In this document: in pieces, positions 54,152-63,857 of the stretch
Layout: each line of letters begins with the position of its first letter
Position numbering within the stretch: position 1 is the stretch's first letter
From: Acuticoccus yangtzensis
Lineage (GTDB): Bacteria; Pseudomonadota; Alphaproteobacteria; Rhizobiales; Amorphaceae
Length of the DNA: 64,000 nucleotides
Assembly: GCF_001927245.1 (NCBI RefSeq)
Contig: NZ_MJUX01000003.1
Span: forward strand, 1-64,000
Direction: 5' to 3'
Made by a program: the position numbers and the translations under genes
Notes under the pieces: model-generated
Told to the model about the DNA's origin: nothing
What the model saw: the letters and a program-made list of their open reading frames with translations, nothing else
Databases searched by the model: none

Positions 54152-55762
54152 ATGAACACGCTCGCCCCATTCCCCGCCGAAGCCGGGCTCAAGCCCGAGA
54201 TCGCCCGCCGGCGTACCTTCGCGATCATCTCGCACCCGGACGCCGGTAAGACGACGCTGACCGAGAAGCTGCTGCTGTTCGGCGGCGCCATCCACCTCGC
54301 CGGCGAGGTCGCGGCCCGTGGCGAGCGCCGCCGTACCCGCTCGGACTGGATGGAGATCGAAAAGAAGCGCGGCATCTCCGTCTCCTCCTCGGTGATGATG
54401 TTCGAGCGTGACGGCCACGTCTTCAACCTTCTCGACACCCCCGGCCACGAAGACTTCTCCGAAGACACCTACCGCACGCTGACGGCTGTGGACTCGGCGG
54501 TCATGGTGGTCGATGCGGCGAAGGGCATCGAGGCGCAGACCTTGAAGCTCTTCGAGGTCTGCCGCCTGCGCGATATCCCCATCATCACCTTCGTCAACAA
54601 GGTGGACCGGGAAGGCGTCGACCCGTTCGAGCTGATGGACGAGATCGCCGACAAGCTGGCGCTGGAGCTGTCGCCGGTCACTTGGCCGATCGGCATGGGC
54701 GGCCAGTTCCACGGCGTCTACAACCTTACCACCAACGACTGGCACAAGCTCGTCGGCGACGGCTCGACCCGCTACGGCTCCACCGAGAAGCTGTCCGGGA
54801 TCGACGATCCGAAGCTGGACGCCGCCGTGAAGGCCGACGTCCTCGCCGAGTTCCGCGGCCAGGCCGAGCTGGCCCGCGAGGCGATGCCGCCGGTGGACAT
54901 GAACGCCTATCGCGAAGGGCACCTGTCGCCGGTGATCTTCGGCTCGGCGCTGCGCGATTTCTGCGTCAGCGACCTGCTTGACAGTCTCGCCGCCTTCGCC
55001 CCGCCGCCGCGCCCGCAGCCGGCCGGCGACGAGATGATCGACCCCAACCGGGACGACGTCTCGGCGCTGATCTTCAAGATCCAGGCGAACATGGACCCCA
55101 ACCACCGCGACCGCATCGCGTTCGCGCGCATCTGCTCGGGCAAGTTCCAGCGCGGCATGCGGCTCAACCAGGTCGGCTCGGGCAAGGCGCTCGCCATCTC
55201 CGCGCCGATCTTCTTCCTCGCCGAGGAGCGGGAACTGGCCGAGGAAGCCTGGGCGGGCGACATCATCGGCATTCCCAACCACGGCCAGCTTCGCGTCGGC
55301 GACACCTTGTCCGAAAAGGGCGACTTCCGCTTCACCGGCCTGCCGCGGTTCGCCCCGGAAATCCTGCGCCGCGTGCGCCTCGGCGATCCGATGAAGACCA
55401 AACAGATGCGTAAGGCGCTGCAGGACCTGTCGGAGGAGGGGCTCGCCCAGGTCTTCCGCACGCACCTCGGCGGCGACCACATCGTCGGCGTCGTCGGCGC
55501 CCTGCAGCTCGACGTGATGAAGTCCCGCGTGGAGGCCGAGTACAAGGTCGCGATCGACTTCGAGCCCGCGCCCTTCTCCACCGCCCGCTGGCTCGCCGGT
55601 GATCCCAAGCTCGTGAAGGCCTTCGTCGACGGCAACAAGGCTGTGGTGGCGGACGACGTGGACGGCGACCCGGTCTACCTCGCCCGCAACGCCTGGGAGC
55701 TGAATTATACGCGCGAGAAGCACCCGGACATTCGCTTCTTCGAAGTGAAGGAGATGCAGTAG
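54152..55762 (+). CDS. prfC: Peptide chain release factor 3
   Basis: A 536-residue translational GTPase. G1 ISHPDAGKTTLTEKLL, G2 RGISVSSSVM, G3 LDTPGHEDFSEDTYRTLTAV, G4 FVNKVDREG. The RF3-specific region and the C-terminal LGGDHIVGVVGALQLDVMKS match. It recycles RF1/RF2 from terminated ribosomes. Followed by a hairpin. Confidence 0.97.
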   Translation: MNTLAPFPAEAGLKPEIARRRTFAIISHPDAGKTTLTEKLLLFGGAIHLAGEVAARGERRRTRSDWMEIEKKRGISVSSSVMMFERDGHVFNLLDTPGHEDFSEDTYRTLTAVDSAVMVVDAAKGIEAQTLKLFEVCRLRDIPIITFVNKVDREGVDPFELMDEIADKLALELSPVTWPIGMGGQFHGVYNLTTNDWHKLVGDGSTRYGSTEKLSGIDDPKLDAAVKADVLAEFRGQAELAREAMPPVDMNAYREGHLSPVIFGSALRDFCVSDLLDSLAAFAPPPRPQPAGDEMIDPNRDDVSALIFKIQANMDPNHRDRIAFARICSGKFQRGMRLNQVGSGKALAISAPIFFLAEERELAEEAWAGDIIGIPNHGQLRVGDTLSEKGDFRFTGLPRFAPEILRRVRLGDPMKTKQMRKALQDLSEEGLAQVFRTHLGGDHIVGVVGALQLDVMKSRVEAEYKVAIDFEPAPFSTARWLAGDPKLVKAFVDGNKAVVADDVDGDPVYLARNAWELNYTREKHPDIRFFEVKEMQ

Positions 55763-55771
55763 GTTTTTCGG

Positions 55772-55800
55772 GCGGCGGACAGGAACCTTAGGTCCGCCGC
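55772..55800 (+). terminator. Hairpin downstream of prfC
   Basis: A perfect 9-bp stem GCGGCGGAC/GTCCGCCGC with an 11-base loop, 9 bp after the prfC stop. No T run downstream, although TTTTT precedes the stem. Confidence 0.55.
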
Positions 55801-55849
55801 ACGACTCCCCAAGGGTGTCAGTCACGGCATCAGAAAGGGGAGGTCATCC

Positions 55850-56239
55850 ATGCCGCGTCGCGCATCCGGAAGGTCCGTCAAGGCCGAGGATATCAAGTGG
55901 CAGGACTGGAACGACCAGATCAGAGGCCAGTTCGACGGGGTGCGCTGGGGCAGCGTGTTCGACTTCGACGAACGGCCCGGCATCGGCCTGTTCGAGATAG
56001 CACCCGGCGCCGAGCTACCCAAGCATCATCATGACGCCGCCGAGGTCTACTTCGTCGTCCAAGGCGAGGGTTACGTGAAGGTCTACAACGTAGATCATGC
56101 GTTGGAGGCGAGCACCACGGTCTTCATCCCGGCCGACGCGACCCATGTGACGGTGAATACCGGCAAGTCGCCGCTGCGCATCCTCTACACCTTTCCTTTC
56201 GACCGGTTCGACGACGTGACGTATCACATCCTGGGCTGA
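55850..56239 (+). CDS. Cupin-domain protein
   Basis: A 129-residue single-domain cupin. The metal motif is LPKHHHDAAEVYFVVQGEGY, with a second motif IPADATHVTVNTG. The N-terminus is short and basic. A metal-dependent isomerase, oxygenase or sensor is possible; the substrate is unknown. AAGGGGAGG occurs upstream of the start. Confidence 0.85.
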   Translation: MPRRASGRSVKAEDIKWQDWNDQIRGQFDGVRWGSVFDFDERPGIGLFEIAPGAELPKHHHDAAEVYFVVQGEGYVKVYNVDHALEASTTVFIPADATHVTVNTGKSPLRILYTFPFDRFDDVTYHILG

Positions 56240-56394
56240 GACTCCGGAGGCGCCCGCGGGGAGGCTGCAGGGCGGGCGCCCGCCGCGGCGTGTGGCCTCG
56301 GGCGGGCAACTGGAATAAGTGGAATTCCACTTCAGCTCTTTGCATGCGGCGGGCCGGTCCGGCCGCGACCTCAAGTCCCCAAGCGAGGCAATCT

Positions 56395-58296
56395 GTGAGT
56401 TCCGTTTCCGCCGATCGGGGCGGCACCTTCGGCGCCATCAAGGGCTTGTGGCCCTACATGTGGCCGAGCGACCGTCCCGACCTCAAATTTCGCGTCGCCG
56501 TCGCCGTCCTGGCCCTCGTCGTCGGCAAGGTCATCACCGTCCTCGTCCCCTACACGTTCAAGTGGGCGACGGACGCGCTCACCGCGGGCGAGTTCGGTCC
56601 CGAGGCCGCCACCCGCATCGCCGACACGCCGGGCTGGAACCTACCCGCCTTCGTCGTCGGTCCGATCATGCTGGTCGTCGCCTATGGCGTCGGCCGGCTG
56701 CTGTCGATGGGGTTCACCCAGCTTCGCGACGCCCTGTTCGCCCGCGTCGGCCAGCATGCGGTGCGCCAGCTCGCCCGGCTGACCTTCACGCACCTGCACG
56801 CCCTCTCGCTGCGCTACCACCTGCAGCGGCGCACCGGCGGCCTGTCGCGCGTCATCGAGCGCGGCACCAAGGGCATCGAGACCCTCGTCCGCTTCACCAT
56901 CCTCAACGCGATCCCGACCATCCTCGAGTTCGCGTTGATGGCGGCGGTCATCGCCTACCAGTTCTCGCTCAGCTATCTCGGCGTCATCATCGTCATGGTG
57001 ATCGCCTATGTCTGGTTCACCGTGGTCGCCTCGCAGTGGCGCATCGGCATCCGGCGCGAGATGAACGACAGCGACACCGACGCCAATTCCAAGGCGATCG
57101 ACAGTCTCATCAACTACGAGACGGTCAAATATTTCAACAACGAGGAGATGGAGACCGCGCGCTTCGACCGCTCGATGGCGGGTTACGAGATCGCCGCGAC
57201 GCGGCAATGGACCTCGCTCGCCTGGCTCAACATGGGCCAAACGGTGATCTTCACCACCGGCATGGTCGTCCTCATGATCATGTCGGCCCGCGCGGTGATG
57301 GCGGGCGAGCAGACCCTCGGCGACTTCGTGATGGTCAACGCGCTCCTGATGCAGCTCTCCATCCCGCTCAACTTCATCGGCTTCGTCTACCGCGAGATCA
57401 AACTCGGCCTCGCCGACGTGGAAGACATGTTCAAGGTGCTGAACATCCCGCAGGAGGTGACCGACCGGCCGAACGCGGTGCCGATCGCCGTCAACGGCGG
57501 CACCGTGCGCTTCGAAGACGTGCGCTTCCACTACGACCCCGAGCGGCCGATCCTGCACGGCGTCTCCTTCGAGGTGCCGGCGGGGCAGACGCTCGCGATC
57601 GTCGGCCCGTCGGGCGCGGGCAAGTCCACCATCTCGCGGCTGCTCTACAGGTTCTACGACATCTCCGGCGGCGCCATCACCATCGACGGGCAGGACATCC
57701 GCGACGTCACCCAGGACTCGCTGCGGCGCCAGATCGGCATCGTCCCGCAAGACACGGTGCTGTTCAACGACACGATCGCCTACAACATCGCCTATGGCCG
57801 CCCCTCGGCGAGCCGTGCGGAGGTGGAGACGGCGGCCGAAATGGCGCAGATCGCGGGCTTCATCCGCGCGTTGCCCCAAGGTTTCGACAGTGAAGTGGGC
57901 GAGCGCGGGCTGAAGCTGTCCGGCGGCGAGAAGCAGCGTGTCGCCATCGCCCGCACGATCCTGAAGGCCCCGCCGGTCCTCATCCTCGACGAGGCGACCT
58001 CCGCGCTCGACACCCGTACCGAGGAGGACATACAGTCCGCGCTCGACAAGGTGTCGGCCGGGCGCACCACCTTGATGATCGCGCACCGCCTCTCCACCGT
58101 GGTGAATGCGGACCAGATCATCGTCCTGGAGGCGGGCCGCATCGTCGAGCGTGGCACCCATGCCGCCCTGTTGGACGAGAACGGCCTCTACGCCGAAATG
58201 TGGGCGCGCCAGAGCCAGCAGGCGGAGATCCCGCCCGAGGAGGACCTCGACCAGAAGCGCGAACCCTCCGTGCGTGAGCGCGAGGAGAAGTTCTGA
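56395..58296 (+). CDS. Atm1-like ABC exporter (half transporter)
   Basis: A 633-residue fused membrane-ATPase exporter of the ABCB7/HMT1/Atm1 group. Six helices in the first 330 residues, with the typical NDSDTDANSKAIDSLINYET and VKYFNNEEMETARFD. The ATPase domain has Walker A GPSGAGKST, Q-loop GIVPQDTVLFND, signature KLSGGEKQR and Walker B LILDEATSALD. Homologues export glutathione-type compounds linked to Fe-S assembly or metal detoxification. The start is GTG 56395 after GAGG. Confidence 0.9.
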   Translation: MSSVSADRGGTFGAIKGLWPYMWPSDRPDLKFRVAVAVLALVVGKVITVLVPYTFKWATDALTAGEFGPEAATRIADTPGWNLPAFVVGPIMLVVAYGVGRLLSMGFTQLRDALFARVGQHAVRQLARLTFTHLHALSLRYHLQRRTGGLSRVIERGTKGIETLVRFTILNAIPTILEFALMAAVIAYQFSLSYLGVIIVMVIAYVWFTVVASQWRIGIRREMNDSDTDANSKAIDSLINYETVKYFNNEEMETARFDRSMAGYEIAATRQWTSLAWLNMGQTVIFTTGMVVLMIMSARAVMAGEQTLGDFVMVNALLMQLSIPLNFIGFVYREIKLGLADVEDMFKVLNIPQEVTDRPNAVPIAVNGGTVRFEDVRFHYDPERPILHGVSFEVPAGQTLAIVGPSGAGKSTISRLLYRFYDISGGAITIDGQDIRDVTQDSLRRQIGIVPQDTVLFNDTIAYNIAYGRPSASRAEVETAAEMAQIAGFIRALPQGFDSEVGERGLKLSGGEKQRVAIARTILKAPPVLILDEATSALDTRTEEDIQSALDKVSAGRTTLMIAHRLSTVVNADQIIVLEAGRIVERGTHAALLDENGLYAEMWARQSQQAEIPPEEDLDQKREPSVREREEKF

Positions 58297-58320
58297 CGCA
58301 CCCGCCCCGCCGGCGGCGCC

Positions 58321-58686
58321 TCAGGCGACTTCGGCGGGGACGATCGCCTCAACGTCCACGAGCAAGGCCATCTCGCCCGAGGATGCGAACGTGACCCAAC
58401 TGATCCGGCCCAGCGTCTGCACCGTAAAGTCGTCCTCGGTGCCGGGGATGACCACCGTGTCGTAACCCGCACCGCCGTGGATCAACGGCCCGTCGGCGAA
58501 GACGGTGGGCTCGCCGAGCGCGATCTGCTCGGACATGATCAACGTGTCGTCGCCCGCCCCGGCGACGACGCGGTCAAGGTAGCTGATCTCGCGAATGACA
58601 TCGTCGCCGCCGCGGCCGAAGGCGAAGTCCGCCGCGCCGAGCTTGAGCACAAAATCGTCCGATAGGTTTGTTCCGACGAAGAGCAT
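58321..58686 (-). CDS. Short RTX-type calcium-binding repeat protein
   Basis: A 121-residue acidic protein with hemolysin-type nonapeptide repeats: FGRGGDDVI, AGAGDDTLI and HGGAGYDTVVI. It begins MLFVGTNLSDDFVLKLGAAD and ends in a hydrophobic ALLVDVEAIVPAEVA that resembles a type I secretion tail. It is far shorter than usual RTX proteins and no type I exporter is adjacent; the Atm1-like gene is of a different class. Confidence 0.75.
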   Translation of the reverse strand: MLFVGTNLSDDFVLKLGAADFAFGRGGDDVIREISYLDRVVAGAGDDTLIMSEQIALGEPTVFADGPLIHGGAGYDTVVIPGTEDDFTVQTLGRISWVTFASSGEMALLVDVEAIVPAEVA

Positions 58687-58899
58687 AGCCGTCCCTCCAA
58701 CAAAACCAAGGCACCAATCATTGCCACCTCAAGTGTCATCTGGCGATGCGGCGTGATGATGGCAACGCGGGCGACGTCACGTCTCGCCATCGCCCGAACG
58801 ACATTTTGCCGTTGGGACGGGCTGCGCGCTCCGGTAGAAGTGGGGGGAGAATTGGGCGAAGGGGCGGCCGAGCAGAGCGCGCCCCGCGAGGGGGATCTG

Positions 58900-59757
58900 A
58901 TGCGCATATCGCCATTCATCCGTTCGGTCGTCTTGGGCGCCGTAGTCTCGGCGGGGGCAGTGGGAGGAGCGTCCGCCGCCTGTGTGGAGGATGCCGCGCT
59001 CGACGCCTTCGTCGGCGACTTCCACGCCAAGACCCCCGCCAAGGCGCTCGGCGCGGACGGGGACGTTGCCAACGCGCGCTGCGTTCAGGACCTCTTGGTC
59101 GGCAAACTCACCGGCGAGCTCGGCCCCGTCGTCGGCTACAAGGCCGGGCTCACCAGCGCCCCCGCCCAAGAGCGCTTCGGGGTGGACGAGCCGGTGATGG
59201 GAACGCTGCTCGAGGCGATGCTGCTGGAAGACGGCGCGACAGTGCCCGCCGCTTTCGGCGCCCGGCCCCTGTTCGAGGCGGATCTTCTGCTGGTGGTCAA
59301 GGATGCGGCCATCAACGACGCGACGACGCCTGAGGAGGTGCTCGCCCACCTCAGCGCCGTGCGCCCCTTCATCGAGCTGCCGGACCTGATGCTGGCCGAT
59401 GGCGAACCGATGAACGGCCCCACCATCACGGCGATGAACGTCGGCGCACGCATGGGTGTGGTGGGGGACGAGATCCCCGCGACGCCGGACCTGCTGGACG
59501 CTCTGAAGACGATGACGGTGACCGTGACCGCCGCCGATGGCACCGTGCTCGCCGAAGCGCCGGGCGCATCGGTGCTCGGCCAGCCGCTCAACAGTGCGCT
59601 GTGGCTGATGGAGAAGGGCGTGACCTTCGCGCCGGGCCAGGTGATCAGCGTCGGTTCGATCGGCCCGCTGCTGCCGCCCGCCAAGGCCGGCGGCATGGCG
59701 ACGGTCACCTACAAGGGCCTCCCCGGCGACCCCTCCGTGACCGTCCACTTCGAGTAG
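58900..59757 (+). CDS. Exported fumarylacetoacetase/hydratase-like protein
   Basis: A 285-residue protein of the 2-keto-4-pentenoate hydratase/FAH fold: LTGELGPVVGYKAGLTSAPA, FEADLLLVVKDAAIN and the C-terminal LLPPAKAGGMATVTYKGLPG. Unusually, a signal peptide (about 1-27, SVVLGAVVSAGAVGGASA) precedes the domain, followed by a Cys, so it should act in the periplasm. GAGGGG precedes ATG 58900. Its reaction there is unknown. Confidence 0.8.
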   Translation: MRISPFIRSVVLGAVVSAGAVGGASAACVEDAALDAFVGDFHAKTPAKALGADGDVANARCVQDLLVGKLTGELGPVVGYKAGLTSAPAQERFGVDEPVMGTLLEAMLLEDGATVPAAFGARPLFEADLLLVVKDAAINDATTPEEVLAHLSAVRPFIELPDLMLADGEPMNGPTITAMNVGARMGVVGDEIPATPDLLDALKTMTVTVTAADGTVLAEAPGASVLGQPLNSALWLMEKGVTFAPGQVISVGSIGPLLPPAKAGGMATVTYKGLPGDPSVTVHFE

Positions 59758-60068
59758 GCGCCCAAGCGGCCCGGCCCCGATCGCGCCCAAGATGTCGCGG
59801 CTGCGGCTGCGGCGCACAAGGGCGGCGCGGCACGCAGCCGGGCAGTGCGCAAGGCCGGTGTGTCCATGGCGCCGGGCGAGGGCGGCGCATGCCCGGCCGG
59901 GGTCAGGGCGGAACGGCATGCCGCCCGACCGCGGCACGGTGCCCTTGCTCGCCGCGTGCCCTTGCGCGTCGCGGCACCCTTGCGCAGCGCATTCGCGCGG
60001 CGACCAAGTGTGGCCTGGGCGCGTGGCCCGGACGCTTGGCGCGCCAGGGCGGCGCGCCACGCGGACCT
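59758..60068. other. GC-rich intergenic stretch
   Basis: About 310 bp between convergent genes. It contains three spaced copies of a short GTGCCCTTGC-like sequence (59940, 59956 and 59973). No gene or clear terminator is seen. Confidence 0.45.
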
Positions 60069-63000
60069 CTACTCGGCGGCCTCGCTGGAGGGGTCGGGAC
60101 TGGACTGCCGCGCCTCGCGAGCGTTCACCGAGCGGGCCTTTACCGAGCGGGATGAAGACGGGCGCGCCAGCACAGGCGCGTAGACGTCCGGCTGCTCCCC
60201 GTCCGCATCGCCCGCGGCCTCTCCCTGAGCGGCAGCGGCCTCACCCGGAGCGGCCCTGGAGAGCGGCACCGGATCGGCCGCGGTGGGCGCCTCCTCGGCC
60301 GGCACACCCGATGACGCCACGCGCGCCCGTGCCACCACGGGGGCGTAGACGTCGGCCGGTTCGCGGGATCCGTCCGCGCCTGATCCGTCTGGCACGGATG
60401 CCGCTGCGGAGGTCGGCACGGTGCCGGCGGGAAGGCGAACCAGCGTCGCCGGAACAGCGGCCGGTGCAGGCGCCGCCCCAGTCGTGGCGCCAGCCGTGCC
60501 GCCAGATGCTCCCGCCATCACCAGCGCGCCACCGGCCCGCGGAGCCGCTTCGCGTCCGCACAGCCGCGCCCAGGTGCGGCCCACCGTCTCCGGCATCGCC
60601 AGCATCACCGGCACCACCACCAGGGTGAGAATGGTCGAAAAGGCCAGCCCGGCAATGATCGCCGTCGAAAGCTGCACCCACCAGATGGAGGTGATGCCGC
60701 CCACCGCGATCGTGCGGGTGAAGAAGTCGAGGTTCACCTGCGTCGCCATGGGGATCAGCCCGGCGATGGTGGTGATCGTCGTCAAGAGGATCGGCCGCAC
60801 CCGCTGCGCCGCCGTCGCCAGGGTCGCCGACAACAGGTCCGGCTGCTCCAGCCGCTCGCGGTTGAAGGTGTCGATCAGAACGATCGCGTTGTTCACCACG
60901 ATGCCCGCCAGCGCGATCACCCCCGTCCCGGTCATGATCACCGAGAACTTCTGCCCGGTGATCGCCATGCCGAGAAGCACGCCGAACACCGAGAGGATGA
61001 TCGTCATCAGCGTCAACGCCGTCTGGTAGAACGAGTTGAACTGCGTCACCAGCACCAGGAACATCATCACCAGCGAGGCCGTCATCGCCTTCACCAGGAA
61101 GTCGAACGCCTCAGCCTGGTCCTCGTTGGCGCCGCGGAAGGTGAAGCTCACCCCCGCGGGCCAGTCCTGGCCCTGCACCCATTCGTCGATCTCGGCGATC
61201 TTGGCGTTGAGGTCGTAGCCGTCCTCTTCCAGAACGTCCGCCTTCACCACCATTGCAAACTGCCCGTCGATCCGGGTGATCGACGACACGCGCTGCTGCG
61301 GCGTCACATCGATGAAGTTGGCGATCGGCACCTGGCCGCGTGCGGTCTGCAGCCGCAGATCGCCGAACTGGTTCAGGTTGCGCTCCTCTTCCGGGTAGCG
61401 CACGCGGATGTCGATCTGATCTTCCGAATCGTCGGGCTGATACTGGGTGAGCAGCACGCCGTTGGTGACGAGCTGGATGAGCTGGCCCACCTGCAGCACG
61501 TTCGCCCCGAAGCGCCCAGCCTCCTCGCGGTCGACGTCGAGCTGCCACTCGATGCCGGGGAGGGGGCGGTCGTCCTCCACGTCGCGCAGGCCCTCCACCG
61601 TCTCCACGTGGGCGCGCGCCCGCTCCACCGCGGCCAGCACCTCGGCGTAGGACTCGGACGTGACTTGAAGCTGGATGTCCTTGCCGGTCGGCGGCCCGCC
61701 CTCGATCTTGCGCACCTCCACCTTGATGCCGGCGAACTGCGTGCGCTCGCGAATGTCGGCGAAGATGGCGGCGGCCGGACGGCGGCAGCAATAATTCACG
61801 AGCTCGATCTGAAGCTCGCCGATGACGTCGGCGGGCTTGTCCTGCACGCCGCCGATCTGCCCGCCGCCGGCCGAATCGCCGCCCGACGGGAAGGCATTGG
61901 TGACCACGTTGTCCACGCCGTCGATGGCGAGAACCTCCGCCTCCACCTCGCGCACCAGCGCCAGCGCCTCGCGCGCCGACATGTTGCCGCGCGCCGAGAT
62001 CATGGCGACGGCGACGTCCGGCTCCTCCTCGACGAAGAATTCCACCCCGCCGTTGTGCGTGGAGAAGAACTGCATGACCCCCACTGCCACCACGACGACG
62101 ATGACGACGGTCGCGATGACCCCCGCCGTCGTCCCGGCGAGCGGGCGCAGGAGACCCACGTAGAGCCGCCCCGCACCCTTCAGCGTGGAGAGGTCGAACG
62201 GACCGTGCGGGATGGGTTCGGCGGGTTCCGCGCGCGATCCGCCCCAGCGCTTGGCGAGCCTGGTGGCGATCACCGTACCGGCCAGGAAGGCGGCGAGAGC
62301 GGCCGTGATCTGCGCCGGGGCAGGGGCGGCGGCAAGCGCCAGCATCGCCGCCGCGGCGGCCGCGCCGCCCGCGGTCAGGCCGATGATGAGCTGGTTGGAT
62401 AGCACCGTTCCCACCACCGGCAGGAAGACCAGCGCGGTGATCAGCGCCACCGTCAGCACGATGATGACCATCACCGGCAGGTAGGACATGAACTCGCCCG
62501 CGACGCCCGGCCACAACAGCATCGGCAGGAAGGCGAGCAGCGTCGTCGCGGTGGACGAGATCAGCGGCCACACCATGAGATGCGCCGCCTCGCGGAAGCC
62601 CTGCGCGCGCGATGCGCCCTCGGCGATCCGCCTGTCGGCATATTCCACCATGACGATGGCACCGTCGACGAGGAGGCCGACGCACAGGACGAGCCCGAAC
62701 ATCACCATCATATTGACTGTCATGCCGAGGCCCGACAGCACCGTGAAGCCGAGCAGGATCGAGGTCGGGATGGCGATGCCGACGAGGAGCGCCGAGCGGA
62801 AGCCGAGCGCCGCGACGATCACGATCATGACGAGCACGATGGCGGTGGAGATGGACGCCTCCAGCCCGCCCAGCACCTCGTAGATGAAGGAGGACTGGTC
62901 GAGCAGGTAATCGACGTGGATCGCGTCCGGCCAGTCCTTGGTGGCGGCCGTCACGGTGTCGACCACCATCTGGTTGTTGAGGATGATGTTCTCGCCCAGC

Positions 63001-63857
63001 CGCTTCACCACGTCGATGGTGATGGCCGGATGCCCGTTCACCCGCGTGAAGGTGGTCGGGTCCTTGAAGCTGCGACGGACCTCGGCGATGTCGCCCACCG
63101 TGACGACACCGTCATCCGACTGCTTGATGATGATCTTGAAGACGTCCTCGGCGTCCTCGATCAGCCCCGGCACCTTGACCGAGAAGCGGCCCTCGCCGGT
63201 GTCGAGGAAGCCTGCCGGCACCAGCGCGTTGTTGTTCTGCAGCGCCTGCAGAAGCTCCAGCGGCTGGACCTGGTAGGACTCCATCGCCGTGCGGTCGATG
63301 AGGACTTCGAGCTGCTCCTCGCGCGCGCCGGAGAGGTCGGCCGACAACACGCTCGGGATCGCCTCCACCGCGTCCTTCAGCCGCCGTGCATGGGTGTAGA
63401 GCGTGCGCTCCGGCACCTCGCCCGACAGCGCCACGATGATCGTCGGCACCAGGCTGAAGTTGGTCTCGGTGATTGTCGGCTCGTCGGCGTCGTCCGGCAG
63501 GTCCGCCTGGGCGCGGTCGACCTTGTCGCGCACGTCGGCCAGCGCCAGATCCTTGTCGAAGTCGGCGTTGAATTCCAGGATGATGCCGGCGTGCCCCTCG
63601 GCGGCGATCGCCTTGATCTCCTTCAACCCGTCGAGGCCGCGCAGCTCGGTCTCCATCGGCTTGACGAGCAGCCGGTTGGCGTCCTCCGGCGAAATGCCCT
63701 GCTGCGTGATCGACACGTAGAACAGCGGCACGTCGATGTCCGGGTTCGCCTCCTTCGGGATCGTCGCATAGACGAAGGCGCCGGCTCCCAGCAGGAAGAC
63801 GAGCAGCGTCAGGATCGTGCGCGGGCGGTCGAGTAGGCCGTCCAGGATCGCTTTCAT
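60069..63857 (-). CDS. RND family efflux transporter permease
   Basis: A 1262-residue inner-membrane pump. The first helix follows MKAILDGLLDRPRTILTLLV, with periplasmic porter domains and a proton-relay helix (GLLVDGAIVMVEYADRRIAE). Between the two halves a segment of about 80 residues (after LSNQLIIGLTAGGAA) adds hydrophobic helices. After the last helix (about 1060) there is a 165-residue low-complexity tail in which DVYAPVVAR and DVYAPVLAR recur. ATG 63857 overlaps the stop of the adaptor gene. The substrate is unknown. Confidence 0.9.
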   Translation of the reverse strand: MKAILDGLLDRPRTILTLLVFLLGAGAFVYATIPKEANPDIDVPLFYVSITQQGISPEDANRLLVKPMETELRGLDGLKEIKAIAAEGHAGIILEFNADFDKDLALADVRDKVDRAQADLPDDADEPTITETNFSLVPTIIVALSGEVPERTLYTHARRLKDAVEAIPSVLSADLSGAREEQLEVLIDRTAMESYQVQPLELLQALQNNNALVPAGFLDTGEGRFSVKVPGLIEDAEDVFKIIIKQSDDGVVTVGDIAEVRRSFKDPTTFTRVNGHPAITIDVVKRLGENIILNNQMVVDTVTAATKDWPDAIHVDYLLDQSSFIYEVLGGLEASISTAIVLVMIVIVAALGFRSALLVGIAIPTSILLGFTVLSGLGMTVNMMVMFGLVLCVGLLVDGAIVMVEYADRRIAEGASRAQGFREAAHLMVWPLISSTATTLLAFLPMLLWPGVAGEFMSYLPVMVIIVLTVALITALVFLPVVGTVLSNQLIIGLTAGGAAAAAAMLALAAAPAPAQITAALAAFLAGTVIATRLAKRWGGSRAEPAEPIPHGPFDLSTLKGAGRLYVGLLRPLAGTTAGVIATVVIVVVVAVGVMQFFSTHNGGVEFFVEEEPDVAVAMISARGNMSAREALALVREVEAEVLAIDGVDNVVTNAFPSGGDSAGGGQIGGVQDKPADVIGELQIELVNYCCRRPAAAIFADIRERTQFAGIKVEVRKIEGGPPTGKDIQLQVTSESYAEVLAAVERARAHVETVEGLRDVEDDRPLPGIEWQLDVDREEAGRFGANVLQVGQLIQLVTNGVLLTQYQPDDSEDQIDIRVRYPEEERNLNQFGDLRLQTARGQVPIANFIDVTPQQRVSSITRIDGQFAMVVKADVLEEDGYDLNAKIAEIDEWVQGQDWPAGVSFTFRGANEDQAEAFDFLVKAMTASLVMMFLVLVTQFNSFYQTALTLMTIILSVFGVLLGMAITGQKFSVIMTGTGVIALAGIVVNNAIVLIDTFNRERLEQPDLLSATLATAAQRVRPILLTTITTIAGLIPMATQVNLDFFTRTIAVGGITSIWWVQLSTAIIAGLAFSTILTLVVVPVMLAMPETVGRTWARLCGREAAPRAGGALVMAGASGGTAGATTGAAPAPAAVPATLVRLPAGTVPTSAAASVPDGSGADGSREPADVYAPVVARARVASSGVPAEEAPTAADPVPLSRAAPGEAAAAQGEAAGDADGEQPDVYAPVLARPSSSRSVKARSVNAREARQSSPDPSSEAAE

